From JBGAKG01 sp044224495 (GTDB lineage Bacteria > Myxococcota_A > Polyangia > Polyangiales > Polyangiaceae), in NCBI GenBank assembly GCA_044224495.1, contig JBGAKG010000013.1, positions 186,001 through 250,000 on the forward strand: 64,000 bases of DNA, given 5' to 3'. This document shows positions 45,731 to 52,991 of the stretch, piece by piece; positions within the stretch are counted from its first letter, which is position 1, and each line of letters opens with the position of its first letter. The translations under genes and the position numbers were made by a program. The notes below the pieces were generated by a model that was not told where the DNA came from, did not search any database, and was given only the letters and a program-made list of their open reading frames with translations.

Positions 45731-45898
45731 ATGGTTTCAGCGTCGAAGCAGTTCGAGCGCATTCGCAAGCGCAAGAAGACCACCAGCGGCAAGCGCAACA
45801 AGCGTGAGCTCCGCGCGGTCGGCACGCCGGCTTTCCCCGTCCATCCGGAGGGTTACGACCCGAAGGCTGCGGACTCGAAGCCGACCAAGAAGGCCTGA
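45731..45898 (+). CDS. 55-residue highly basic protein
   Basis: MVSASKQFERIRKRKKTTSG starts at ATG 45731, with GGAG 7 bases upstream and a near-consensus promoter before it. The first 27 residues are Lys/Arg-rich (FERIRKRKKTTSGKRNKRE) and would suit RNA or DNA binding. The rest, GTPAFPVHPEGYDPKAAD, is acidic/Pro-rich and ends KPTKKA. Third-position GC is high, supporting real coding. I do not recognise the family; the composition recalls small ribosome-associated or nucleoid proteins. It stands alone, 7 bases from the stop of the convergent S1-like gene. Confidence 0.7.
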   Translation: MVSASKQFERIRKRKKTTSGKRNKRELRAVGTPAFPVHPEGYDPKAADSKPTKKA

Positions 45899-45905
45899 GG
45901 CCTTC

Positions 45906-46757
45906 TTACTTGCAGGCTAGGGGCGCCGGCGCGGCCGCCCCGTTCGCGATGGCGTTTCCCGCCTCGAACAGGTGACGTGCGACCGTCGTGTCGAGGCGGA
46001 AGGCGGTCGTCGTCTTCCGCTCCGCGCCGTTCGGGTCGTCTTGGTGCGAGACGACGCCGAAGGCCGTGCCTGCGCCATCCACCACCAGGCCGCCGATGTC
46101 GCCGTGGCACATGCCGATGTCGAAGACGACGGCGTCCGACTCGCGCTCCACCACTTGCCCGGTCCGCTCGCCGAAGGCGCGGGCATCCCCGCGGCACCGG
46201 CCGAAGCCGAGCGCCTGCATCGGCGCTCCCGGGGCCGGGGTCGTGGCGACGTCGACCGGCTTCGTCGACGTCATCGGCTCGTCCAGGACGAGGAGCGCCG
46301 CGTCGAACGTGCTCCAGTCGCAGTCGGCCGTGACGACGTGCGTGATCTTGCGCTCCGTCCAGGTGAGCGTGGTCGACGCGAGCTCGACCCGATAGCCCTC
46401 GCGCTCCTTCTCGGCGACCGGCACCGTGCCGCGCACGTCGTTCCCGACGCACTGGTGGGCGGTGAGCACGAGCTTCGGCGCGACGAGCGCCCCGCTGCAC
46501 GGGCCCTTCGGCGTGTGGATGTGCACCATCGCCCGCTCTTGCGGCGTCTTCACGAACGGGTGCTCGGGCTCGACGACCTCCGTGTCGGCCTCGAGCTCCA
46601 TCGTGTCGTCGTAGTGGGTGTGCGCGGCGCCGGCGGGGTTGCTGCCGGTGCGCGGGTCTTCGTAGTTCGCCACGCGGAGCTGCGGAGCACCGCCGCAGGC
46701 GGCGACGAGGACGAGGAGGGCGAGGACCGGGCGACGCTTCATCGAGCGCGAGTTCAT
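45906..46757 (-). CDS. S1-like (trypsin-fold) lipoprotein, catalytically degenerate
   Basis: 283 residues from ATG 46757, overlapping the TGA of the upstream lipoprotein gene. Signal with lipobox LVAAC near residue 21. Trypsin-fold landmarks: CSGALVAPKLVLTAHQCV, where S1 enzymes have TAAHC, so the His is displaced by one and Gln occupies the His57 place. The Asp is in FDAALLVLD (152). In MCHGDIGGLVVD (216-227) Ile221 replaces the nucleophilic Ser of GDSGG. Two of three catalytic residues are thus lost while the Cys scaffold is kept, which argues for a binding or regulatory pseudoprotease. Made together with the upstream lipoprotein. Confidence 0.8.
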   Translation of the reverse strand: MNSRSMKRRPVLALLVLVAACGGAPQLRVANYEDPRTGSNPAGAAHTHYDDTMELEADTEVVEPEHPFVKTPQERAMVHIHTPKGPCSGALVAPKLVLTAHQCVGNDVRGTVPVAEKEREGYRVELASTTLTWTERKITHVVTADCDWSTFDAALLVLDEPMTSTKPVDVATTPAPGAPMQALGFGRCRGDARAFGERTGQVVERESDAVVFDIGMCHGDIGGLVVDGAGTAFGVVSHQDDPNGAERKTTTAFRLDTTVARHLFEAGNAIANGAAAPAPLACK

Positions 46758-47383
46758 CAGGGCTTGGCCTCGCGGTGCAAGAGCTCGGCGCCGACGGCGA
46801 CCTTGCCCTGACCCGCACCGACGGCCACGCGGAGGGTGATCTTCGAGGCCGGACCGCAGAAGACCGCGCTGGCGACGGTGGGGCTGACCGGATCGCCGGG
46901 CAGCTCGACGATCGGGGCGCCGTTGGCGTCCTGGACGACCACGACGAAGCTCTTCACCGCCGGCTCGGCCGCCGCGACCACGACCGCGCACTCCTTGAGC
47001 CCGAAGTCCACGACCGTGGCGGGGGACGTCGCGTCGAGCGTGAGCACCTGCGGCGCCAGCCCGCTCGCGTCGCGCCGCGCACCGCTGCAGAGCTTGGCGA
47101 GCGACTCGGCCTGAGTCTTGGGATCCTTGCCGGTGGCGGCGCGGGGATCGCAGCGGGGCGTCCCGTCCGACGTGACGGTGGTGGACGTGAGCTGGAGCGG
47201 CGGCGGCATCCGCGCGCCCGACGGGAGCGCAGTGGAGATGAGGACGGGCGGAGGGGCACCCGCATCCGAGCTCGCAGAGGCCGACCCGGGGGTCTTCGGC
47301 GGGGTCGGTCCACCGCAGTGGAGGGCCAGCGCGACCGCAGGCAGGACGACGGCGCCGAGGACGAGGGATCGCGCGTTTCGCAC
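46757..47383 (-). CDS. lipoprotein of unknown function, coupled to the pseudoprotease
   Basis: 208 residues from GTG 47383 (VRNARSLVLGAVVLPAV). The lipobox is LALHC, followed by a Pro/Ser/Ala linker. The mature domain contains VLISTALPSGARM, CDPRAATGKDPKTQAES, VLTLDATSPATVVDFGLKEC, and FVVVVQDANGAPIVELPGDPV. FCGPASKITLRVAVG ends in strands that resemble a small beta-sandwich. Two Cys pairs are probable. The TGA overlaps the ATG of the S1-like gene (ATGA), so the two may form an envelope complex; this rests on coupling alone. Confidence 0.7.
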   Translation of the reverse strand: MRNARSLVLGAVVLPAVALALHCGGPTPPKTPGSASASSDAGAPPPVLISTALPSGARMPPPLQLTSTTVTSDGTPRCDPRAATGKDPKTQAESLAKLCSGARRDASGLAPQVLTLDATSPATVVDFGLKECAVVVAAAEPAVKSFVVVVQDANGAPIVELPGDPVSPTVASAVFCGPASKITLRVAVGAGQGKVAVGAELLHREAKP

Positions 47384-47441
47384 GGCGCGACGGTAGCAGA
47401 GCGTGCTTGCCCGGGAAAAGGGATCCAGCCAAGATCGCGCG

Positions 47442-48854
47442 GTGCAGAGCCTGCTCGCCACGATCTCGATCGCCGCAGCCGCGCTCGGGCTCCTGTTCTT
47501 CGCGCTGACGCGCATCTTGGCGGGCGCACCGGGGCTCGGCGCGTACCGGTTCTTCGGGTTGAGCTGTCTGTGCGGTGCGCTCTACGCGATGACCAACGCG
47601 GTCATGGCGCTCCCGGTCTCGGCCGACGCCGGGCAGGTGGCGACCCGCGTCGGCGTCGCGCTCGCTTCGTGCCACGCCGCTTCGTGGGTGTCGTACGCCG
47701 CAGCGCGCGAGGCGCGCGCGACGACGACCTTCGAGCGCGTGCAGATCGGTCTACTGCTCGGGTTCGCGTCGCTGACGCTCGTCCCGGGCGTCGCGGTGAA
47801 CGGGCCGTGGCTCCACGAGCTCCCGCGCCTGGGCGCCGTCTATCACGACGGGCGCGTCACCTGGTTCGGCGCGCTGGAGATGGTGCTCCTGTTCGGCGTG
47901 GTGCTTCGCCTCTTCGTGCGCGCGCTCGTTCGCGCCCGCGGCGGGCTCCCCACCGATCGCGCGGAGGTCGTCGGGCTCGGTTGCCTCCTCGTCGCGGGGG
48001 CGCACGATGGGCTCGTCTCGAACGCGGTCGTGCCGACGCCGTACCTCCTCGATCTCGGGTACCTCATCCTCGTCGTCGGGATGGCCTTCGCGCTGACGAA
48101 GCACTTCGTCGATCGCTCCGTCGCGCTCGAGGCGTCCGCGCAGAAGCTCGCCCGGACGCAGGAGGAGCTCGTGGCGCGCGAGCGGCTCGTGGCCCTCGGC
48201 GAGATGTCCGCCGTCATCGCGCACGAGGTGAGGAACCCGCTCGGCGTGATCTACAACGCCGTCGCATCCCTCAAGCGGCGCACCGTCGGGGAAGACCAGC
48301 GCGATCTGCTCCGGATTCTCGAGGAAGAGGCCGAGCGCCTGAAGCGCATGGTGTCGGACCTGCTCCACTTCGCGCACCCGCGCCGGCTGAGCGCGGTCGA
48401 CGTCGATGCGGAGCGGCTCGTGACGAGCGCGGCCGACGCGGCGCGCGCGAGCCTCGGGGTCCCCGACGAAGAGGTTGCGATCACCACCACCGGCGCGGTC
48501 GCGGTGCGTTGCGACGACGGGCTCGTGCGCCAAGCGCTCGTGAACCTGCTCACCAACGCGCTCCAAGCGCCCGGGCGGCGGACGCCCGTCGTCGTCACGA
48601 TCCGGCAGGACGGGCCGACCGCCGAGCTCACCGTCGCCGACGACGGCGAAGGGATCCCCCCGTCGCTCCGCGAGGACGTCTTCCGTCCGTTCTTCACCAC
48701 CCGCGCGAGTGGGACGGGGCTCGGCCTCGCGGTCGTGCGCAAGATCGTCGAAGCGCACGGCGGAACCATCGCGCTCCGCGAGACGCCCGGCGGCGGCGCC
48801 ACGTTCGTGCTCCGGCTCGAAGCGGGGCGCTCCGCGTGCGAGGAAGCCGCGTGA
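47442..48854 (+). CDS. membrane-bound sensor histidine kinase
   Basis: About 470 residues from GTG 47442; a GTG at 47403 is possible. The N-terminal ~215 residues hold about six or seven hydrophobic helices (LLATISIAAAALGLLFFAL, VQIGLLLGFASLTLVPGVAV, LLDLGYLILVVGMAFAL) with no periplasmic domain, so the signal is probably sensed in the membrane. The kinase core has the phosphorylated His261 in VIAHEVRNPLG, N box VNLLTNAL, G1 VADDGEGIPP, and G2 GTGLGLAVVRKIVEAHGG. This is an NtrB-like HPK class. No response regulator is adjacent; the nearest DNA-binding regulator is the FHA/sigma-54 activator downstream. Sua5 follows 13 bases later. Confidence 0.9.
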   Translation: MQSLLATISIAAAALGLLFFALTRILAGAPGLGAYRFFGLSCLCGALYAMTNAVMALPVSADAGQVATRVGVALASCHAASWVSYAAAREARATTTFERVQIGLLLGFASLTLVPGVAVNGPWLHELPRLGAVYHDGRVTWFGALEMVLLFGVVLRLFVRALVRARGGLPTDRAEVVGLGCLLVAGAHDGLVSNAVVPTPYLLDLGYLILVVGMAFALTKHFVDRSVALEASAQKLARTQEELVARERLVALGEMSAVIAHEVRNPLGVIYNAVASLKRRTVGEDQRDLLRILEEEAERLKRMVSDLLHFAHPRRLSAVDVDAERLVTSAADAARASLGVPDEEVAITTTGAVAVRCDDGLVRQALVNLLTNALQAPGRRTPVVVTIRQDGPTAELTVADDGEGIPPSLREDVFRPFFTTRASGTGLGLAVVRKIVEAHGGTIALRETPGGGATFVLRLEAGRSACEEAA

Positions 48855-48867
48855 ACGGGAGCCTGCG

Positions 48868-49851
48868 GTGAGCGTCCGCGTCGTCCCGGCGGATCATCCG
48901 GGCGCCATCGTCGAAGCGGCCGCGGCCCTCCGCCGCGGCGAGCTCGTCGCGGTGCCGACCGAGACCGTGTACGGGCTCGCGGCGTGCGCGAGCGACGAGG
49001 CGGCGATCGCGCGCGTCTTCGAGGCCAAGGGCCGTCCGCGCAGTCACCCGTTGATCGTGCACGTCACCGGCGCCGAAGACGCGCGCCGTTACGCTGCGGC
49101 GTGGAGCGCCCGCGCCGACGCGCTCGCGCGTGCGTTCTGGCCCGGGCCGCTCACGCTCGTCGTCCCGCGCGGTCCGCGCGTGCCCGACGTCGTCACCGGC
49201 GGTGGCGACTCCGTGGCGCTCCGCGCGCCGCGCCACCCGGTCGCCCGCGCGCTGCTCGAGGCGCTGGGCGAGGGCTTCGTCGCCCCGAGCGCGAACCGCT
49301 ATCAATCGGTCTCGCCGACGCAGGCGGCGCACGTCGCGCGCGCGTTCGCCGACGGGCCGCTGCCGGTCCTCGTGCTCGACGGCGGACCGTGCGCCGAAGG
49401 GCTCGAATCGACCGTGGTCGACGTGCGCGGCGCGGCTCCGGTCGTGCTCCGCCCGGGGACGATCGTGCCCGAGGCGCTCGCCGCGGTCCTCGGCGAGCCG
49501 GTCGAGCGGTTCACCGGCGCCGCCGCCACGGATGCGGTCCGGGCGTCCCCCGGGATGGACGAGCGGCACTATGCGCCGCGGGCTTCGGTCCTCCTGGCGC
49601 GGTCGGGGGCCGAGGCCGCCGCGACCGTGGCCGCCACCCCGGGTGCGGTCCGCGTCACCTTCGGCGGGGCGGGGACGGCGGTCCTCCCCGCCGAGCCGGC
49701 CGGCGCGGCGCGCGAGCTCTATGCGCTGCTCAACCGCCTGGACGCCGAGGGGGCGACCGCGATCGTGTTCGACCCGGTTCCCGCCGGTGACGCGTGGGAG
49801 GCGCTCCGTGATCGCCTGGGACGCGCATGCGCCGCGATCCGAGCGCACTGA
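48868..49851 (+). CDS. sua5: L-threonylcarbamoyladenylate synthase, Sua5 type
   Basis: 327 residues from GTG 48868 with GGGAG six bases upstream. It makes threonylcarbamoyl-AMP from threonine, bicarbonate and ATP, the first step of the t6A37 modification of ANN-decoding tRNAs. The YrdC domain is clear: VAVPTETVYGLAACASDE, FEAKGRPRSHPLIVH, FWPGPLTLV, VALRAPRHPVA, FVAPSANRYQSVSPT, GLESTVVDV, and LRPGTIVPEAL. The extra C-terminal Sua5 domain (ASPGMDERHYAPRASV onward) separates it from the shorter TsaC. Lies between the histidine kinase and the catabolic operon, close enough to be co-transcribed with either. Confidence 0.93.
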   Translation: MSVRVVPADHPGAIVEAAAALRRGELVAVPTETVYGLAACASDEAAIARVFEAKGRPRSHPLIVHVTGAEDARRYAAAWSARADALARAFWPGPLTLVVPRGPRVPDVVTGGGDSVALRAPRHPVARALLEALGEGFVAPSANRYQSVSPTQAAHVARAFADGPLPVLVLDGGPCAEGLESTVVDVRGAAPVVLRPGTIVPEALAAVLGEPVERFTGAAATDAVRASPGMDERHYAPRASVLLARSGAEAAATVAATPGAVRVTFGGAGTAVLPAEPAGAARELYALLNRLDAEGATAIVFDPVPAGDAWEALRDRLGRACAAIRAH

Positions 49852-49852
49852 T

Positions 49853-49860
49853 GCTATAGG
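49853..49860 (+). promoter_or_regulatory. candidate extended -10 element before the catabolic operon
   Basis: GCTATAGG preceded by T at 49852 reads TG-N-TATAGG (TATAGG at 49855-49860), with four of six -10 matches plus the TG extension. No -35 is visible. Transcription would begin near 49867, two bases before the ATG at 49869, giving an almost leaderless mRNA. The SDR gene indeed lacks a good ribosome site (CACGGGG only). Confidence 0.3.
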
Positions 49861-49868
49861 TCACGGGG

Positions 49869-50630
49869 ATGGCTCGCACCGGCCTTGTCGCCCTGGTCAC
49901 CGGGGGTAGCCGCGGCGTCGGCGCCGCAATCGCGCGCCGATTGGCGGCGGACGGCCAGCGCGTGGCCGTCGTCGGGCGCGACGCTGCCGCGCTCGAGGGC
50001 GTCGCCAAGTCGATCGACGGGCTGGCGCTCCCCTGCGATCTCACCGACGCCGGAGCGATGGGCCGCGCGCTCGCCACGCTCGAGGAGCGGTGGGGGCCAC
50101 CGTCGATTCTCGTGCAGAATGCAGGTATCGCGGAGAGCGCACCGCTCGCGAAGACGACCGACGAAGCGTGGGCGCGCATCTTCGAGGTCAACGTGAACGC
50201 GCCGTTCCGGCTCGCGCGCGCGGTGGTGCCGGCGATGGCGAAGCGGGGGTGGGGGCGCGTCGTCCACGTCGCGTCGAACGCGGGGCTCACGGGCTACGCG
50301 TACACGGCGGCGTACTGCGCGTCCAAGCACGCGCTGGTCGGGTTCACGCGCGCGCTCGCCGCCGAGCTCGCCCGCACCGAGGTCACCGTGAACGCGGTGT
50401 GCCCGGGCTTCATCGACACCGAGATGACGGCGCGCACGGTTCAGAAGATCATGGAGACGACGGGGCGGAGCGAGAACGATGCGCGCGCCGCGCTCGCCGA
50501 GCTCTCTCCGCAGAAGCGACTGATGCAGGTGGACGAGGTGGCGCACGTGGTCGCGATGCTCTGCGACGACGGTGCGCGGGGGATCAACGGGCAAGCGATT
50601 GCCATCGACGGTGGACAGGTGATGCGATGA
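49869..50630 (+). CDS. short-chain dehydrogenase/reductase (3-hydroxyacyl-CoA dehydrogenase-like)
   Basis: 253 residues, classical SDR. Cofactor motif VTGGSRGVGAAIARRL (TGxxxGxG); an Arg/Asp-type second strand (VVGRDAAAL) suggests NADP(H). NAGI is in ILVQNAGIAES. The catalytic Ser, Tyr and Lys are in VASNAG, YTAAYCASKHALVG. PGFIDTEMTAR is the Pro-Gly after strand 6, and the C-terminus GQAIAIDGGQVM is canonical. First gene of a run with overlapping starts (ATGA to the next). In CoA-dependent aromatic catabolism such SDRs oxidise 3-hydroxyacyl-CoA intermediates; the substrate here is inferred from neighbours only. Confidence 0.88.
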   Translation: MARTGLVALVTGGSRGVGAAIARRLAADGQRVAVVGRDAAALEGVAKSIDGLALPCDLTDAGAMGRALATLEERWGPPSILVQNAGIAESAPLAKTTDEAWARIFEVNVNAPFRLARAVVPAMAKRGWGRVVHVASNAGLTGYAYTAAYCASKHALVGFTRALAAELARTEVTVNAVCPGFIDTEMTARTVQKIMETTGRSENDARAALAELSPQKRLMQVDEVAHVVAMLCDDGARGINGQAIAIDGGQVMR

Positions 50631-51034
50631 CCACGAAAATCATCCAGCCCGCGGACTTTCCCAAGCCGCGCGGCTACGCGAATGGTCTGATCGCGCCGGC
50701 GGGGCGCACGCTCTACATCTCGGGCCAGATCGCCTGGGACAAGGACGCGCGGATCGTCAGCCCCGACTTCGCGACGCAGTTCCTCCAGACGCTCGACAAC
50801 GTCATCGCGATCGTGCGCGCGGCGGGCGGCGGGACGGAGCACATCGTGAAGCTCCTCGCGTTCGTCACCGACCTCGACGCGTACCGCGCGGCGACCCCAG
50901 CGATCGGCGAGGGCTGGCGCTCGCGGATGGGCAAGTACTACCCCGCGATGAGCCTCGTGAAGGTCGCGGGCCTTCTCGAGCCGGGCGCGCTCGTCGAGAT
51001 CGAAGGCACGGCCGTCCTCCCCGGGAATCCATGA
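50627..51034 (+). CDS. Rid-family (YjgF/YER057c/UK114) protein
   Basis: 135 residues. RidA proteins hydrolyse reactive enamine/imine intermediates to keto compounds. The fold is clear: GRTLYISGQIAWDKDARIV, QFLQTLDNVIAIVRAAGGG, and the C-terminal SLVKVAGLLEPGALVEIEGTAV. The key Arg of archetypal RidA (Arg105 in E. coli numbering, before the VEIE strand) is Met108 here (AMSLVKV), so it is probably one of the other Rid subfamilies. Starts in ATGA overlap with the SDR stop and ends in ATGA overlap with the crotonase start. Placement suggests that an amino-bearing intermediate is deaminated in this pathway. Confidence 0.88.
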   Translation: MTTKIIQPADFPKPRGYANGLIAPAGRTLYISGQIAWDKDARIVSPDFATQFLQTLDNVIAIVRAAGGGTEHIVKLLAFVTDLDAYRAATPAIGEGWRSRMGKYYPAMSLVKVAGLLEPGALVEIEGTAVLPGNP

Positions 51035-51852
51035 TCTCGCCGAAGGGATTCCGCTGGTCCCTCGAGGCCGGCGTCGGGACGATCACGCTCGATCGCGCCG
51101 ACCGCCTCAACGCGCTGACGTTCGCGATCTACGAGGAGCTGCGCGACACCGTCGCGGCGATCGAGCGCGAGCCCGGCGTGCGCGCGGTCGTGATCACGGG
51201 CGAAGGGCGCGCGTTCTGCTCCGGCGGCGACGTCGAGGACATCATCGGCGAGCTGTTCGCGCGCGACATGGAGGGGCTCCTCGCCTTCACGCGCGTCACC
51301 GGCGCGCTCATCCAGAACCTGCGCCGGCTGCGGCGCCCGATCGTGGCGGCGGTCAACGGCGTCGCGGTGGGCGCGGGCGCCGTCATCGCGCTCGCGTGCG
51401 ACTTCCGCATCGCGAGCGAGAAGGCGAAGTTCGGGTTCCTGTTCCCGAAGGTCGGGCTGTGCGGGGCCGACATGGGCGCCGCCTACCTGTTGCCGCGGAT
51501 CGTCGGGCTCGGCCGCGCGAGCGAGCTCCTGTTCCTCGGCGACGTGATCGGCGCGGAAGAGGCGTACCGGATTGGGCTCGCGACGAAGGTCGTTCCCCAC
51601 GAGCAGTGCGTGACGGAGGCGAAGAAGCTGGCCGAGCGGCTCGCGTCGGGCCCGGCGTTCGCCCACGCGATGACCAAGCAGATGCTCGAGAGCGAGGCGA
51701 CGATGGGCCTCGCCGACGCGATCGAGGCCGAGGCGCAGGCGCAGGCGATCTGCATGCAGCACCCCGACTTCCGCACGGCGTTCGACGCGTGGCAGGCGAA
51801 GAAGCCGATCGTCTTCGCCGGCGCACCGGGGCCGTTCCGGGACAAGCCGTGA
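51031..51852 (+). CDS. enoyl-CoA hydratase/isomerase (crotonase) family protein
   Basis: 273 residues. Crotonase motifs: TLDRADRLNALTFAIYEEL, and GEGRAFCSGGDVEDI (first oxyanion-hole strand). RPIVAAVNGVAVGAGAVIALACDFRIAS is the second oxyanion hole (AVGAG), and FPKVGLCGADMGAAYLLPR follows. The Glu that hydratases carry in PE-x-x-LG is Lys here (PKV), while Asp in GADMG sits where PaaG-type isomerases have their acid. It may therefore isomerise or hydrolyse a ring-derived CoA ester rather than hydrate a simple enoyl-CoA. Coupled to both neighbours by ATGA and GTGA overlaps. Confidence 0.88.
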   Translation: MISPKGFRWSLEAGVGTITLDRADRLNALTFAIYEELRDTVAAIEREPGVRAVVITGEGRAFCSGGDVEDIIGELFARDMEGLLAFTRVTGALIQNLRRLRRPIVAAVNGVAVGAGAVIALACDFRIASEKAKFGFLFPKVGLCGADMGAAYLLPRIVGLGRASELLFLGDVIGAEEAYRIGLATKVVPHEQCVTEAKKLAERLASGPAFAHAMTKQMLESEATMGLADAIEAEAQAQAICMQHPDFRTAFDAWQAKKPIVFAGAPGPFRDKP

Positions 51853-52991
51853 CGCCGGCGCTCCTCGCCCGCGGGGTGGCGCCGTTCCTCTCGCCGGCGC
51901 AGCACGCGCTCGCGACCGACGTGGTGAAGCGCGCGGAGGCGTTCGCGATCGACGATCACGATCCGACCGTCGCGGTGAAGAAGCTCCGCGCGAGCGGGCT
52001 CTTCTCGCTCCTCGTCCCCGAGCGGGACGGCGGCGCTCCGGCGGACGGCGCGGAAGGGCGCCCCAGCGTGCGCGCGCTGTGCCTCGCGCGCGAGACGCTC
52101 GGCTACCGGTCGCCGCTCGCGGACTCCATCTTCGCCGTGCAAGGGCTCGGGTCGTTCGCGATGGTGCTCGCCGGCGGGAAAGACCGCGCGAGCTTCCTCG
52201 GCGAGGTCGTGCGGGGCGACCGCATCGGCGCGTTCGCGCTGACGGAGCCGGACGCCGGGAGCGACGTCGCGTCGCTCAAGACGACCGCTCGCCGCGAGGG
52301 CGACGGCTTCGTCCTCGACGGTACCAAGGTGTTCATCTCGAACGCGGGCATCTGCGATCACTACGTCGTCTTCGCGCGCGTCCCCGGCGCACCGAAGGAG
52401 ATCAGCGCGTTCGTCGTGCCGGCGAAGAGCGCTGGGCTCTCGGTGGAGCAAGTGCCGATGTCCCTGCCGCACCCGCTCGGGCGGCTCGTGTTCGAGCGCT
52501 GCACCGTCCCCGCGAGCGCGCTCGTCGGCGAGGTGGGGCAGGGGATGCGCCTCGCGCTCGGCACGCTCGACGTGTTCCGCACCTCCGTCGGCGCGGCGGC
52601 GTGCGGCTTGGCGCGGCGCGCGCTCGACGAGGCGGTCGCGCGGGTGAAGGCGCGCGTGCAGTTCCAGAAGCCGCTCGCGGAGCAGCAGCTCGTGCAAGCG
52701 CAGATCGCCGAGATGGCGACCGAGCTCGATGCGGCGCGCCTCCTCGTCTATCGCGCCGCGTGGGAGAAGGATCGCGGCGAAGCCGCCCCGATCGAGGTCG
52801 CGATGGGCAAGATGTACGCGACCGAGGCCGCGCAGCGGATCATCGATCGCGCCGTGCAGCTCTTCGGCGGCCTGGGAGTGACGACCGGCAACGTGCCCGA
52901 GCAGCTCCTGCGCGAGATCCGCCCGCTTCGCATCTACGAGGGGACCACCGAGATCCAGAAGCTCATCATCGGAGGCGCGATCCTGAAGTGA
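51849..52991 (+). CDS. acyl-CoA dehydrogenase family protein
   Basis: 380 residues from GTG 51849, overlapping the crotonase stop. FAD-dependent alpha,beta-oxidation of acyl-CoA. Motifs: IGAFALTEPDAGSDVASLKTTA (split here), GTKVFISNAGICDHYVVFAR, and GKMYATEAAQRIIDRAVQLFGG (FAD contact). The C-terminal IYEGTTEIQKLIIGGAIL carries the Glu used as catalytic base in MCAD-type enzymes. The GTGA overlap with the following kinase gene is notable, since it puts a signalling protein in translational coupling with a metabolic enzyme. Confidence 0.92.
   Translation: MTPALLARGVAPFLSPAQHALATDVVKRAEAFAIDDHDPTVAVKKLRASGLFSLLVPERDGGAPADGAEGRPSVRALCLARETLGYRSPLADSIFAVQGLGSFAMVLAGGKDRASFLGEVVRGDRIGAFALTEPDAGSDVASLKTTARREGDGFVLDGTKVFISNAGICDHYVVFARVPGAPKEISAFVVPAKSAGLSVEQVPMSLPHPLGRLVFERCTVPASALVGEVGQGMRLALGTLDVFRTSVGAAACGLARRALDEAVARVKARVQFQKPLAEQQLVQAQIAEMATELDAARLLVYRAAWEKDRGEAAPIEVAMGKMYATEAAQRIIDRAVQLFGGLGVTTGNVPEQLLREIRPLRIYEGTTEIQKLIIGGAILK

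Noticed and set aside
49819..49832. GG-N10-GC pattern upstream of the SDR gene as a sigma-54 promoter
   Set aside because: Only the invariant dinucleotides match; such pairs are very frequent in this GC-rich sequence and the rest of the TGGCAC/TTGC consensus is absent.
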